A DNA stretch of 64,000 nt from Chitinibacter sp. SCUT-21 (GCA_041874755.1 CP102611.1:1612001-1676000), one strand, 5' to 3'; shown: positions 10,160 through 19,846, counted from the stretch's first letter. Numbers and translations are program-made. The notes: generated from the letters alone by a model not told the origin.

Positions 10160-12979
10160 TTAAGCTAAACCGGGGTGATCCCGCTGTGGCTTATCCAGCC
10201 AATAGCCTTGCACTTGATCGACGCCGAAGTCGACCAGCATATTAAAAATCGCTTCGTTTTCAACAAACTCAGCAATCGTTGTTTTACCCAAATCATGCGC
10301 AATGCTCACCATGCCGCGCACAAACACTTGGCTATCGTGGTCATTTTGCAAGTCGCGAATAAACAAGCCATCAATTTTTAACACATCGGCTTTAAGTTGC
10401 TTTAAGTAGGCAAACGAAGCAAAACCCACGCCAAAGTCATCCAAGCACACCACGCAGCCGGTGCTGCGCAGCGCATCAATAAAGCGCTGTGCATCGGTCA
10501 TATCCGATACCGCCGATGTTTCAGTGAGTTCCACCAAAAGTCGTTTGGGGTTAACTTGATGCTGGGCCAGTAAGTTGTGAATATATTGCGGCAAAGCCGG
10601 GTCATCAAAAGAGCGTCCCGACACATTGACCGCAATTGATGGACAATCGGGAAAATTGGCCAATTGTTGAATCACTTGCGCGATCACCCAGCGGTCTAGG
10701 TCAAGAATCTTGCCCGTTTTTTCGGCGTGCGGGATAAAGTGATTCGGCATAATAACGCCACCGGGTGAGCTTTCATCCTTCATCCTCACCAATGCCTCTA
10801 AGTGAGCCAGCGATTTATCATGGCAGTGATAAATACCCTGAAAATGCAGCTCAAACCCCTCATTTTCCAGCGCATCAACTATGCGCTCTTTCCACGATAA
10901 ACGGCTTAATTCATTGCGCGAATGATCGGCATCTGGGCGATACAAACGCCAAGTACCTTTCCCTGCTGCCTTGGCCTGATACATGGCAGAGTCAGCGTGC
11001 GCGACTAAATCCTCCGCGCTTTGCGCGTGTTGCGGGTAAAGCGCCACACCAACCGAAGTGCCAGGACGCATGAGATGTGAGCCAGCCATAAATTGAATTT
11101 GTGAAATCGAACTAACAATCCGCTCGGCCAGCTTGCTGACTTCAAATTCGCCGCACTCCGGAAGTAGAACGGCAAATTCATCCCCCCCCAAGCGCGACAG
11201 CACTTCATGGCGGCGAACTTGCTTACCTATTTCACGCGCAATAGCTTTGAGTAACTCGTCACCTACCGCGTGACCAAAACTATCGTTAACGTGTTTAAAC
11301 TCGTCCAAATCGAAGAAGACCAGCGCCATCGTTTGCTGACGGCGATCGGCCTCGGACACCATGCGCTCAAGTTCTTGCTGAAAGCGGTGGCGGTTGTACA
11401 GGCCAGTTAAAGCATCACGCTCGGCCAGATTGACCATGTGTTCTGCCAGTTCACGTTGCTGCGTGACATCCTCGTACACCCACATGCGGCCATTGGTATT
11501 GCCATTTGGATCCAGAACGCGGTAACAATTTTGCGTCACGATACGACCATCGTTCATGGTAATTTCGCCGAACTCAACGCGATCTTCCATTAAGGACAGC
11601 TCTTCAAGATAAATCGACAAGATATCGCCGATTGCTGGGCGATTATCAGCTTGCTGCAGCATTTGTCCAATCGGCCGATGATTACTTAAATCCGCACTAG
11701 AAACACCCCACAGCTCGCAAAACGCCGGATTAAAAAAGACAACTCGGTTGTCATTATCCAAAAACAAAACACCAAAGCGCATTGCAGCCAATAGAGCCAA
11801 CATCCGAGCACGTTCTGATTCCGCACGCTCAAGATAGCTTTGCCCCAAAGATTGGATTTGGCGCAGTTCAACCACCGCCTTGCGTAGCGCCAATCTATCG
11901 TCTTTCATCTCGGTGTTATCGCGCAAACTAGCACGTAAACCTAAATACTGACCTTGGGCATCAATCAGCGGCATCCAGTTGGCTGAAGCCCAAAATAATG
12001 AACCATCACGCCGAACGGCGCGAAACTCATAATCTTGTTGCACGCTGCGCTCACGCAGGGCCTCATGCAATGCTTGCTCTAAACGAGTCCGCTCTTCGGG
12101 TGTTGCCAGGGTAAGAGGAAAATCACTGAGCAGCTGGCATTCATTCACCGAATAACCGGTAATCCGCTCGACCGATGCATTAACCCACAGTAGTTTACCT
12201 GTGGGGTCCAACCAGAGCTCTGCGCTATAGGTGTGGTCGGCAATTGCATGAAATTTGGCTTCAGACTGCGATAAGGCAGAAACGCGATCACGAATAACAC
12301 GGGCCATTTCATTGAAGCGGCGCGTAATTTGCGAGACTTCGTCGTAACCTTTGGGCTCGGCCAAAGCTTCAAAATGCCCTTGGCTGGCAGTTTCAGCGGC
12401 GCTGAGGATTCGATACAACTGCCGCGTTAGCCACACACCAAGGAACGACATCAGGGTCATGGTGATCAGTAAACCGGCAAATAAACCCAAGGTACTTTGC
12501 CACAGCAGTCGGTTGGCTGCGTCGAACAAAATAGTATTCGAGATCCCAAAGCGCAACTCCCCCAGTAGCTCGCCACCTAATTCGATGCGTGTTGCGGCAT
12601 GGATTAAAAGCAACTCGTCTTCAGCAACGCTGCTTGCAGAAGTGATTTTGGGTAGTTCTTGCGCAATATCCCAGCCACGAGCGGCGATAATTTGCCCATT
12701 CTGGTCAAGTAAAATCAGATAATCGAGCCCATCGGTCGAGCGAATTCCATCCAGCAAGTCGCTGGCTTTGGCCAAATCGCCACTGGCTAATGGCGTCGTA
12801 AATGCAGCACTTAGCAGGCGTGATAGCTCTTGTACACGCACTTCGGTGACATGCAGCACCATTTCATCCCAAATGCGTGATGCATTCACGAGCAGCGCCA
12901 GCAATAGCAAGGCTTGAATCAAGACGCTAGCCGCAATCAAACGCGCGCGTAATGAGGAAAAGAAGGGATTACGTTTCAT
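10160..12979 (-). CDS. membrane sensor with PAS, GGDEF and EAL domains
   Basis: This is a 939-residue c-di-GMP signalling protein. It has two membrane segments flanking a periplasmic sensor region of about 130 residues, a HAMP-like linker, two PAS domains (HAIADHTYSAELWLDPTG; LLAAMRFGVLFLDNDNRVV), then GGDEF at 598-602 within RLGGDEF and EAL at 728-730. The EAL domain keeps the NVS, ELTET, DDFGVG, KIDGLF, AEFVEN and QGYWLDKP blocks, so both synthase and phosphodiesterase motifs appear intact. I chose the ATG at 12979, before KRNPFFSSLRARL; the frame stays open to a TTG at 13072, next to the argA stop. It abuts the YidD-like gene and is probably cotranscribed with argA. Confidence 0.92.
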   Translation of the reverse strand: MKRNPFFSSLRARLIAASVLIQALLLLALLVNASRIWDEMVLHVTEVRVQELSRLLSAAFTTPLASGDLAKASDLLDGIRSTDGLDYLILLDQNGQIIAARGWDIAQELPKITSASSVAEDELLLIHAATRIELGGELLGELRFGISNTILFDAANRLLWQSTLGLFAGLLITMTLMSFLGVWLTRQLYRILSAAETASQGHFEALAEPKGYDEVSQITRRFNEMARVIRDRVSALSQSEAKFHAIADHTYSAELWLDPTGKLLWVNASVERITGYSVNECQLLSDFPLTLATPEERTRLEQALHEALRERSVQQDYEFRAVRRDGSLFWASANWMPLIDAQGQYLGLRASLRDNTEMKDDRLALRKAVVELRQIQSLGQSYLERAESERARMLALLAAMRFGVLFLDNDNRVVFFNPAFCELWGVSSADLSNHRPIGQMLQQADNRPAIGDILSIYLEELSLMEDRVEFGEITMNDGRIVTQNCYRVLDPNGNTNGRMWVYEDVTQQRELAEHMVNLAERDALTGLYNRHRFQQELERMVSEADRRQQTMALVFFDLDEFKHVNDSFGHAVGDELLKAIAREIGKQVRRHEVLSRLGGDEFAVLLPECGEFEVSKLAERIVSSISQIQFMAGSHLMRPGTSVGVALYPQHAQSAEDLVAHADSAMYQAKAAGKGTWRLYRPDADHSRNELSRLSWKERIVDALENEGFELHFQGIYHCHDKSLAHLEALVRMKDESSPGGVIMPNHFIPHAEKTGKILDLDRWVIAQVIQQLANFPDCPSIAVNVSGRSFDDPALPQYIHNLLAQHQVNPKRLLVELTETSAVSDMTDAQRFIDALRSTGCVVCLDDFGVGFASFAYLKQLKADVLKIDGLFIRDLQNDHDSQVFVRGMVSIAHDLGKTTIAEFVENEAIFNMLVDFGVDQVQGYWLDKPQRDHPGLA

Positions 12980-13072
12980 AGCATCGAGCTTACTATTTCT
13001 TGACCCTTCTGGACTAGCCTCACGCCAAAAATAGGCAAAAACCACATCAAAGAAACAGTAAGCGCAAAACAA

Positions 13073-14383
13073 TTATCGAGCTAACGATTTAATGAAGACC
13101 TTCGATCGACGCTGGTAGTTATACAGTTGCTTTTTCTCTATCGGCAACACATCAACACTCGCTTGGCTAAAGCCACGCTCAACAAACCAATGACTAGTGC
13201 GGGTGGTAAGCGCAAAGAGTTTTTCCATGCCAAGACCACGGGCTTGTTGCTCAACGTGGCGTAATAAATCTGCACCGCGGTCTTCATCTCGGTAATCTGG
13301 ATGAATCACCAAGCAGGCCAACTCTGCCATCTTGCTTTCAGCAAATGGGTGAATCGCAACAATACCAATGATCTTGCCATCGTGCTCCAATACCGAGTAG
13401 CGGTGTACCTCGCGCTCCAACAGTTCACGCCCCCGCTTGACCAATACCCCCTGATCTTCCAGTGGCTCGATCAAGGCTAACATACCGCCGATATCGTCAA
13501 TCGTTGCGTGACGCAGGGTTTCCAGCGAAGCACGCGAAATCATCGTGCCGATGCCATCGTGCGTAAACAGCTCCATCAATAAGCTACCGTCGACGTGGTG
13601 CGTGACCAAGTGCGCCCGCTTCACACCGTAACGCACGGCGCGAATGGCACAGGGCAAATACAGTTGCACATCTTCATTCACATTCGGGTGATCGGCTAAA
13701 AATTGCTCAGCCTCCACCGCTGTTAATTCAGTTTGCAATTCACCCTGTTCATCTACCACACCTTGCGAGCCGAATAAGAACAGCAATTTATCGGCTTTAA
13801 GAGCAACGGCAGCACTCGTGGCGACATCTTCAAGCGTTAAGTTGAAAATCTCACCAGTTGGTGAATAACCGATGGTGGAGAGCAAGACCATCTCGCCATC
13901 ATCCAGCCGGTAATTAATCGCTGTGGTATCAATTTTGCGCACTTCGCCGGTATATTGCAGATCAATCCCATCGCGTACGCCCATCGGTTGGGCGGTGACA
14001 AAATTACCCGCAGAGACGCGTATATCGGCGTTGGCCATCGGCGAATTAGCCAACCCCATCGATAGCCACGATTCAATTTCAACACGGACATGGCCTGCGG
14101 CCTGAATCACGCACTCCAGCGCTTGGCTATCGGTAACCCGCACGCCGTTATGGTATTGCGGGGCAAGATTACGCTCGGCCATGCGCGCTTCAATCTGAGG
14201 CCGTGCACCATGAACTACCACCAGACGAACACCTAAGCTGGTGAGCAAATTAATGTCGTGCGTTAAGGTGGCAAACTTACCATCGCGCACCACCTCGCCA
14301 CCTAGCGCGATGACAAAAGTTCGGCCACGGAAAGCATGAATGTAAGGCGCAGCCTGACGAAACCACTGAACAAAGTCTTGCAT
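13073..14383 (-). CDS. argA: amino-acid N-acetyltransferase (N-acetylglutamate synthase)
   Basis: ArgA makes N-acetylglutamate from glutamate and acetyl-CoA, the first step of arginine synthesis. The 436-residue product has the amino-acid-kinase-like domain (about 20-280; FVIALGGEVV, VVVHGARPQIE) that binds arginine for feedback inhibition, followed by a GNAT domain (about 290-430; CLVIHPDYRDEDRGADLL). GAGG precedes the ATG. The following gene on the strand is the c-di-GMP sensor; no other arg gene is in the window. Confidence 0.95.
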   Translation of the reverse strand: MQDFVQWFRQAAPYIHAFRGRTFVIALGGEVVRDGKFATLTHDINLLTSLGVRLVVVHGARPQIEARMAERNLAPQYHNGVRVTDSQALECVIQAAGHVRVEIESWLSMGLANSPMANADIRVSAGNFVTAQPMGVRDGIDLQYTGEVRKIDTTAINYRLDDGEMVLLSTIGYSPTGEIFNLTLEDVATSAAVALKADKLLFLFGSQGVVDEQGELQTELTAVEAEQFLADHPNVNEDVQLYLPCAIRAVRYGVKRAHLVTHHVDGSLLMELFTHDGIGTMISRASLETLRHATIDDIGGMLALIEPLEDQGVLVKRGRELLEREVHRYSVLEHDGKIIGIVAIHPFAESKMAELACLVIHPDYRDEDRGADLLRHVEQQARGLGMEKLFALTTRTSHWFVERGFSQASVDVLPIEKKQLYNYQRRSKVFIKSLAR

Positions 14384-14601
14384 AAGATCCTCTACATACC
14401 CACCAAGGTATCCACCTACAGGTTAAACAGGCTGCAACATAGGGTGCAATACATCACAAAATAATGCAGAAAAAATGAGCGACTGAATATTGCGCTATTC
14501 TACCGCTCAAGCCAGCTACGTGGGTAAAACCATTGCGCATTATTGACTAGCGCGAACATAGAATCACACTAGACTAAAAGCCCCACTTTAATCTGGAGCA
14601 G
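14384..14601. other. divergent intergenic region argA / pagL
   Basis: The 218 bases must hold the promoters for argA (minus) and the PagL-like gene (plus). I see no clear -35/-10 pair, and I could not confirm an ArgR box. Confidence 0.4.
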
Positions 14602-15108
14602 ATGATGTCAAAGTCACTCATCTGGTTACTCAGCGCGCTTAGCTGCCATGCCGTTTTAGCCAGCGATTTAGCCATACAATTGGGTGTCATTGCTCATCCC
14701 AGTGAGAATAGTGCTCTCCTGCGGGTCGAAAACCGCACCCCCATCCTCGCCGAGACATTGAGCACTCTAGATTCACAACTCTCGGCATACTGGCAAATCA
14801 ACGCCAATCTTTGGCACACCAACGAAACGCACTTCGCCCTCCGAACCGGGCTTGGCGCACAATATCAATTCAGTGAGCACTGGGCACTTGAATTGGGCTG
14901 GGGCGCTATCGCCCTAGACAACCGCTACATCAGCTCACAACATGATATGGGCAGCCAACTGCATTTTGAAACCACACTCGGTTTGCGTTACCAGCTAGAT
15001 CCAAGATCCGCGATCAAACTCAATGTGTATCACTGGTCCAACGCCAACCTAGCCGACGTGAATCCAGGCTGTGAAGTTGTTTTTTTGGGTTATCAATTAC
15101 GCTATTGA
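14602..15108 (+). CDS. pagL: lipid A 3-O-deacylase, PagL family
   Basis: PagL is an outer-membrane beta-barrel that removes the 3-position acyl chain from lipid A. The 168-residue product has a Sec signal ending near AVLA-S21, alternating hydrophobic strands and a C-terminal aromatic residue as outer-membrane barrels do. The catalytic set is visible: His144 and Ser146 in YHWSNANL, and Glu158 in NPGCEVVF, with the two-residue His-Ser and twelve-residue Ser-Glu spacing of the family. GGAG at 14595-14598 fits the second ATG at 14605 better than the first. It converges with the glycan cluster 27 bases away, which suggests an envelope role. Confidence 0.85.
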   Translation: MMSKSLIWLLSALSCHAVLASDLAIQLGVIAHPSENSALLRVENRTPILAETLSTLDSQLSAYWQINANLWHTNETHFALRTGLGAQYQFSEHWALELGWGAIALDNRYISSQHDMGSQLHFETTLGLRYQLDPRSAIKLNVYHWSNANLADVNPGCEVVFLGYQLRY

Positions 15109-15135
15109 GCACAGAGCCGCAGCTTTGGGGACCAC

Positions 15136-16605
15136 TTAATACGCCCCATGCCCGCTCACCACCGTGCGGATGGTTTTACATACAATCGCAATGTCGTACC
15201 ACAGATTCCAGTTCTTCACATACCAAGCGTCGAGCGCTACACGCTCGGCGTAACTCGTGTCATTACGTCCAGATACTTGCCATAACCCCGTCAAACCAGG
15301 GCGAGCTTCCAGATAAAAATCGACTTTATCACCATAGCGCTCTAGCTCTGCATCAATAATTGGGCGCGGGCCAACCAAGCTCATCTCACCCTTGATTACA
15401 TTCCATAGCTGCGGAATCTCATCCAAACTGGTCTTGCGCAAAAATGCACCAATCTTGGTAATCCGCGGATCGTTACGCAGTTTAAAGTCTAAATCCCATT
15501 CTGCCTTGGCTGCGGGATCGCTCGCTAATAATTTTTCGAGGACTTCTTGGCTGTTATGCACCATCGTGCGAAATTTCCAGCATTTAAACGGCACGCCATT
15601 CATCCCAACGCGAACATGGCCAAAAAACACCGCACCAGGGCCACCTTCTTTTTTAATCCGCAGTACGACATAAGCGAGCAAGGGCGATAGCAACAGCAAG
15701 CCCACGCTTGCGCCAAATAAATCAAAAGCGCGCTTGAGCAAAATCAGCGGCTTCACCATCAAATTATTGCGTACGCGCAGCAGTAATACTTCGTGGCTAA
15801 AGAAATGATGCGGCACAACGCCAAACAGCGGCAAACCAGCAATCGGCGGAATAATGTGGATGTCTTTGTAGCGCAAAGACAATTGCTCGACTTGATTTTC
15901 CAGCGCGCGTAGCTCGATTTCATCAACGGCAATCACCACATGGGGGCGACCGTTTTCGCTCAGCCAAGTGAGCAGCTCTTCTCGCTGCAATTTAACAACG
16001 GGTAAAGATTGCTGACCAAACACCAATTCGTCGGGTGCGTTACTATCGATCGAAACAAAGGCATGCACATCAAAGCCCAATTGGCGCTCTGACGTCATCG
16101 CGCGATACGCATCTTGCGCATTGATGCCCGCGCCAATAATGACAGTGGGCAATTGCCAAATTTTCGCCTTCAGCAGCAAGCCTTTCATCGCCGAGCGCGC
16201 ATAAGGCAACAAGACCAAAGCCAAACCCCAAGACACCGGCCATAGGAAACGCGAAATGGTAAATTTACCCAGCAATACCAGCATGCCGTTCAGCAAGGCT
16301 GCCAGCAGCAAAGCGCGCAAAATTTCGAGTAATTCATCCCAAAACGGCAGCCGTAAGCTGTAATGCCCACGCCACCAGAAGTTAGCGACGGTAATAATGG
16401 CTAGCCCCAAAAACGCCAAACCTTGTTGCCGCCCCTCCCAAGCCCACCACAATTCCATGCTCGCGCCGATGCGGTGGTAGCGAAACACCCATAGCAACAG
16501 CATCGCCAAGCCAAATGACACGGCCAACGCGAGAAAATCGGCCAAGGCCAGCCAAGGCTTGGCACGCTCAGCGTGCAAATGTTTTTGTTCTAAGTTCAAG
16601 GCCAC
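15136..16605 (-). CDS. wbaP: polyprenyl-phosphate sugar-1-phosphate transferase (WbaP type)
   Basis: This enzyme starts a glycan by moving a sugar 1-phosphate from a UDP-sugar to undecaprenyl phosphate at the inner membrane. The 489-residue product has the WbaP layout: about four N-terminal membrane helices, a central Rossmann-like domain (PTVIIGAGINAQDAY), a fifth membrane segment (LFGASVGLLLLSPLLAYVV) and the C-terminal catalytic domain. The catalytic domain shows KFRTM, LRKTSLDEIPQLWNVIKGEMS, VGPRP and RPGLTGLWQVSGR. The start is a GTG. It is the last gene of the minus-strand glycan cluster. Galactose specificity is typical of WbaP but cannot be read here. Confidence 0.9.
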   Translation of the reverse strand: MALNLEQKHLHAERAKPWLALADFLALAVSFGLAMLLLWVFRYHRIGASMELWWAWEGRQQGLAFLGLAIITVANFWWRGHYSLRLPFWDELLEILRALLLAALLNGMLVLLGKFTISRFLWPVSWGLALVLLPYARSAMKGLLLKAKIWQLPTVIIGAGINAQDAYRAMTSERQLGFDVHAFVSIDSNAPDELVFGQQSLPVVKLQREELLTWLSENGRPHVVIAVDEIELRALENQVEQLSLRYKDIHIIPPIAGLPLFGVVPHHFFSHEVLLLRVRNNLMVKPLILLKRAFDLFGASVGLLLLSPLLAYVVLRIKKEGGPGAVFFGHVRVGMNGVPFKCWKFRTMVHNSQEVLEKLLASDPAAKAEWDLDFKLRNDPRITKIGAFLRKTSLDEIPQLWNVIKGEMSLVGPRPIIDAELERYGDKVDFYLEARPGLTGLWQVSGRNDTSYAERVALDAWYVKNWNLWYDIAIVCKTIRTVVSGHGAY

Positions 16606-16639
16606 AATGAATCACTTCTAAAAATATCTGCAAATTAGC

Positions 16640-17716
16640 TTAAAAACCGTAAACGGCGTATAACTCGGCCATCATCGTATCGAGCGAATAATGCTGGCGC
16701 GCAAATTGCCGCGCTTGCTCACCCAATCGGGCACGTAGATCAGCATCGTTGACCAGTCGTTCAATCGCCTGCACAAACTCGTCAGCGCTTTCAACCAAAT
16801 AGCCATTCTGATCGACTTGCACCAAATCGCGATTACCAACCACATTGGTCGCAACCACCGGCAAGCCTGCCGCCATGGCCTCAATCACCGCTACCGGCAA
16901 ACCTTCCCAGCGGCTAGTTTGGATATAAATATCAAAGCTCGCCAACTGCGCAAGCGCGGCGCGGCGATCACACCAACCGCTCACAGCCACATTCGCCTGC
17001 TTCAGCGCCGTCTCGCCCGATTCATCACCGCCGCCAACCCAGACAAACTCGACAGGCAAATGCCGGCATTTCTCAGCAACTTCGGCAAATAGCTCTGGAT
17101 TGCGCGCCAACGTCACCCGTCCAACCGTACCAATGCGTAATCGGCTATTTTGTTTCAGCGCGGCAGGGATTGCGGCTAAATCGACCGCGTTATTCACCAC
17201 TTTGACATTGGGTGACAGATGTTGACGGATTTCCTCGCCTTCCGATGGTGAGCAGGCAATAAACGTAACCGGCACACCGGCAAGGATTTTTTCAATCCCC
17301 AAAAAAACGCTATTTTTCAGCCGCCCTTCTGCGCGCTGCAAAAAAGACAAACCATGCGGCGAGAAAAACCAACGCGGGCCATTTTTGCCAGTCCACGCCA
17401 AACTAATCAGGCGACCAATTGCACCGGCCTTGCTCGAATGCAGGTGCACCACATCGGGTTGCAAATCTTTAATCCAGCGATATAAAGCGCGGCCAGAGCG
17501 AAAATCATTTAATGGGTGAATTGCGCGCTGCATTGGCAAATGAATGCATTTAACAGCTGAAGCAAACAATTGCGGCCAATTTTCCGGCGTTTCTTCGCGC
17601 ACCGAGTGAATGATTGTCACATCATGACCATCCGCGCTTTGCCGATTCGCCATCGCCGACACCATCGATAAAGTGCCCGCGCCAAATGACTCAACCACGT
17701 GCAAAATATGCTTCAT
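16640..17716 (-). CDS. glycosyltransferase, GT4 family
   Basis: A 358-residue GT-B fold retaining transferase. The N-terminal half begins HILHVVESFGAGTLS, the donor-side half has GTVGRVTLARNPELF and ends with the EGLPVAVIEAMAAGLPVV block, whose two Glu are the GT4 E-x7-E pair. It presumably adds a sugar to the lipid-linked glycan on the cytoplasmic face. Its ATG overlaps the stop of the preceding GT2 gene by four bases (ATGA), while 34 bases separate it from the WbaP-type gene. Donor and linkage cannot be inferred. Confidence 0.87.
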   Translation of the reverse strand: MKHILHVVESFGAGTLSMVSAMANRQSADGHDVTIIHSVREETPENWPQLFASAVKCIHLPMQRAIHPLNDFRSGRALYRWIKDLQPDVVHLHSSKAGAIGRLISLAWTGKNGPRWFFSPHGLSFLQRAEGRLKNSVFLGIEKILAGVPVTFIACSPSEGEEIRQHLSPNVKVVNNAVDLAAIPAALKQNSRLRIGTVGRVTLARNPELFAEVAEKCRHLPVEFVWVGGGDESGETALKQANVAVSGWCDRRAALAQLASFDIYIQTSRWEGLPVAVIEAMAAGLPVVATNVVGNRDLVQVDQNGYLVESADEFVQAIERLVNDADLRARLGEQARQFARQHYSLDTMMAELYAVYGF

Positions 17717-18522
17717 GCCTTCCCCCCGCGCAGTTTGGCTTTGAGCTTAAACGCCAGTTCATACGGCATCGCCAACAAGGCCAAGGTTCTTGCCATACCT
17801 GCTATTGCGCTGGGCGAGCCATCAAAATAGCGGCGCTGCAATTTTAAGCGCGATTTAAGCTGCACTTTGCGTTTACCCAAGGAGATTCCACTCGGATCCA
17901 GCTCGTAGCGGATTAACACCTCGGGCAAGTTGGCCACTTTAAATTGGCGCGCCATCGCCCAAAACATCGCATAGTCTTCGGCCGCGGGCGTATCTAGCGG
18001 ATACATCCCCACCGTTTCAGCCGCAGAGATTTTAAACATCACGCTTGGATGGATATACGCCGAGTTTTTCTTCATAAACTCGAGAATTTGCGCGTGTTCA
18101 GTTGGATGGCGCAGCACAAATTGCTCCACACCCGCCTGATCCACAAAGCTCGCAGCGCCACCAAGCAATACCACATCTGGGTATTGCTGCATAAACGCCA
18201 ACTGGCGTTCGATTCGATCAGATACGTTGCAATCACCACAATCCAGCCTTGCAATCCACTGATAACCACGCGCTTTGGCCCATGCCAAACCAGCGTTGAG
18301 AGCGCCTTCGATGCCTTTGTTTTGCGGCAGATTCAAAATACGTAAAGTGCCTTGGCCTTGATATGCGGCTTGCGCTGCTGCGGCATCAATCGGCGCACGC
18401 GTGCTGCCATCGTCCACCACCAGCACATCGCAGGGCTCGTTCGCACCAATACTCGCCAGCGATTTATTCAAACCTTCCGGATTGTTGTAGTGAGGAATTA
18501 AGACCAAGACTGCTTCGCTCAT
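17713..18522 (-). CDS. glycosyltransferase, GT2 family, with altered DxD motif
   Basis: A 269-residue GT-A transferase beginning LIPHYNNPEGLNKSL with the nucleotide-binding VVDDGST. At the metal-binding motif, where its neighbours read RLDCDD and RIDADD, this protein reads RLDCGDC, so the middle acidic residue is Gly; I checked this against the nucleotides. It is clearly a paralogue of the GT2 at 19040-19846 (same length and opening). It may use the remaining Asp, or have altered activity. It overlaps both neighbours by a few bases. Confidence 0.85.
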   Translation of the reverse strand: MSEAVLVLIPHYNNPEGLNKSLASIGANEPCDVLVVDDGSTRAPIDAAAAQAAYQGQGTLRILNLPQNKGIEGALNAGLAWAKARGYQWIARLDCGDCNVSDRIERQLAFMQQYPDVVLLGGAASFVDQAGVEQFVLRHPTEHAQILEFMKKNSAYIHPSVMFKISAAETVGMYPLDTPAAEDYAMFWAMARQFKVANLPEVLIRYELDPSGISLGKRKVQLKSRLKLQRRYFDGSPSAIAGMARTLALLAMPYELAFKLKAKLRGGKA

Positions 18523-19049
18523 TACGCCTCCAAACTAGCAAAAGCTGGGTGATACTGAATTTGCCCCTGCGCCTTTTCGGCGGCAAACGATTTAGCCAAG
18601 ACAAATTGATCGGGGATTCCTGCTGAAGTGAGGCCATGAACGCGCTCAAATCCAAAGCGCTGATAGTACTCAGCCTCTCCCACAAGAACACATCCTTTTG
18701 CACCCATACTTTGCAAATCAACCAAAGCTCGGTTCATCAGCTGCGAGCCCAAGCCTTGCTTTTGAAACTCGGGCAATACGGCAACAGGAGCAATACAGTG
18801 CCAACCCCGCTTTATCCCTTCGGCTTGGTGCAAGTTAACCGCGGAAGCATAAACGCAAGCCACAACGTGGCCTTGATGCACACCCAGCAAGGCGATAGTT
18901 AGCGCCTGCTGTTGGCGCAAAGCAGTCACCAATTGATGTTCTGAATTATTACTGTATGGGTGATTGGCAAACGCCTGTTGCAGCAGTTCAGTTACAGCAC
19001 GATGTTGCGCCGCATCAGTGGGCGACTCTGCCACAAATTCTAATTCCAT
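18522..19049 (-). CDS. GNAT-family N-acetyltransferase
   Basis: A 175-residue acetyltransferase of the YhbS type. The acetyl-CoA site PEFQKQGLGSQLMNRAL is near residues 111-128, followed by CVLVGEAEYYQRFGFE, which is characteristic of that subgroup. Its stop shares one base with the downstream GT2 start and its start overlaps the upstream GT2, so it lies between two paralogous glycosyltransferases in one transcript. It may acetylate an amino-sugar of the glycan, but YhbS-type proteins elsewhere have other substrates. Confidence 0.85.
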   Translation of the reverse strand: MELEFVAESPTDAAQHRAVTELLQQAFANHPYSNNSEHQLVTALRQQQALTIALLGVHQGHVVACVYASAVNLHQAEGIKRGWHCIAPVAVLPEFQKQGLGSQLMNRALVDLQSMGAKGCVLVGEAEYYQRFGFERVHGLTSAGIPDQFVLAKSFAAEKAQGQIQYHPAFASLEA

Positions 19050-19846
19050 TTTCCCACCCCAAGTATTCGCTTAATTTGACGCGCTAACGATAGTGGCAAC
19101 AGGTAAGATGCGCCTGCTTTTGCCATTTTAAGTGCCGAGCGTGGGCGCCAGTCAAAATGCCGAGCCAAAAGTTTCAAACGCATCGCTTGCTGCTGGCGAC
19201 GGCGGCTCATTGAAATACCTGCGTCGTTATACTCGCTTTTGGTTAAAACTTCGGCCAAATTCGCCGTTTGGTAGCGTGCAACAAATTGCCAGAAATAGGC
19301 GAAGTCTTCCGCGGCCTTGCAATCGAGGGGATAAAGGCCAATTTCTTTCACGCCTGCCATTCTGAACATCACCGTTGGATGCGTAAAGGCATTATCGTCG
19401 TGCATTTGCCGCACGATTTCTTGATGCGTTTGTGGCTGGTGAATCGTAAAGCGATCACCGCTAGCATCAAAAAAAATCACCGCTGACCCCAGCAAATACA
19501 CGTCAGGGTTTGCATCAAGGAATTTGACCTGTTTCGCAAAACGATCTGGCATCACCAGATCATCACAATCGAGCCGTGCACCATACTGGTAGCCTGCGGC
19601 GAGCATCGCCTCTAAACCAGTATTGAGCGCATATTCGATGCCGCAATTGGCTGGCAAATACAAAAAATGTAATTGGCCGCGCGCCTTAAAGGCGGTTTGC
19701 GCCACTTGTTCGTCGATTATCGCCTTAGTGCTGCCATCATCAACGATAAATACATCTATTTCCTCATCCACCCCAATCGAAGCCAAGGATGCGCAAAGGC
19801 CAGCTGGGTTATTAAAATGCGGGATTAATAAAGCGGTGCGGTTCAT
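19040..19846 (-). CDS. glycosyltransferase, GT2 family
   Basis: A 268-residue GT-A transferase with LIPHFNNPAGLCASL, the VDDGST nucleotide site and an intact RLDCDD metal motif. It is a paralogue of the GT2 at 17713-18522, and the two are separated only by the GNAT gene, as after a tandem duplication. Its ATG overlaps the stop of the GT4 gene upstream by four bases. Confidence 0.87.
   Translation of the reverse strand: MNRTALLIPHFNNPAGLCASLASIGVDEEIDVFIVDDGSTKAIIDEQVAQTAFKARGQLHFLYLPANCGIEYALNTGLEAMLAAGYQYGARLDCDDLVMPDRFAKQVKFLDANPDVYLLGSAVIFFDASGDRFTIHQPQTHQEIVRQMHDDNAFTHPTVMFRMAGVKEIGLYPLDCKAAEDFAYFWQFVARYQTANLAEVLTKSEYNDAGISMSRRRQQQAMRLKLLARHFDWRPRSALKMAKAGASYLLPLSLARQIKRILGVGKWN

Noticed and set aside
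13000..13072. TTG extension of the GGDEF-EAL gene, touching the argA stop
   Set aside because: The added 31 residues look unlike a signal or sensor, and the ATG at 12979 begins the normal basic-hydrophobic membrane start.
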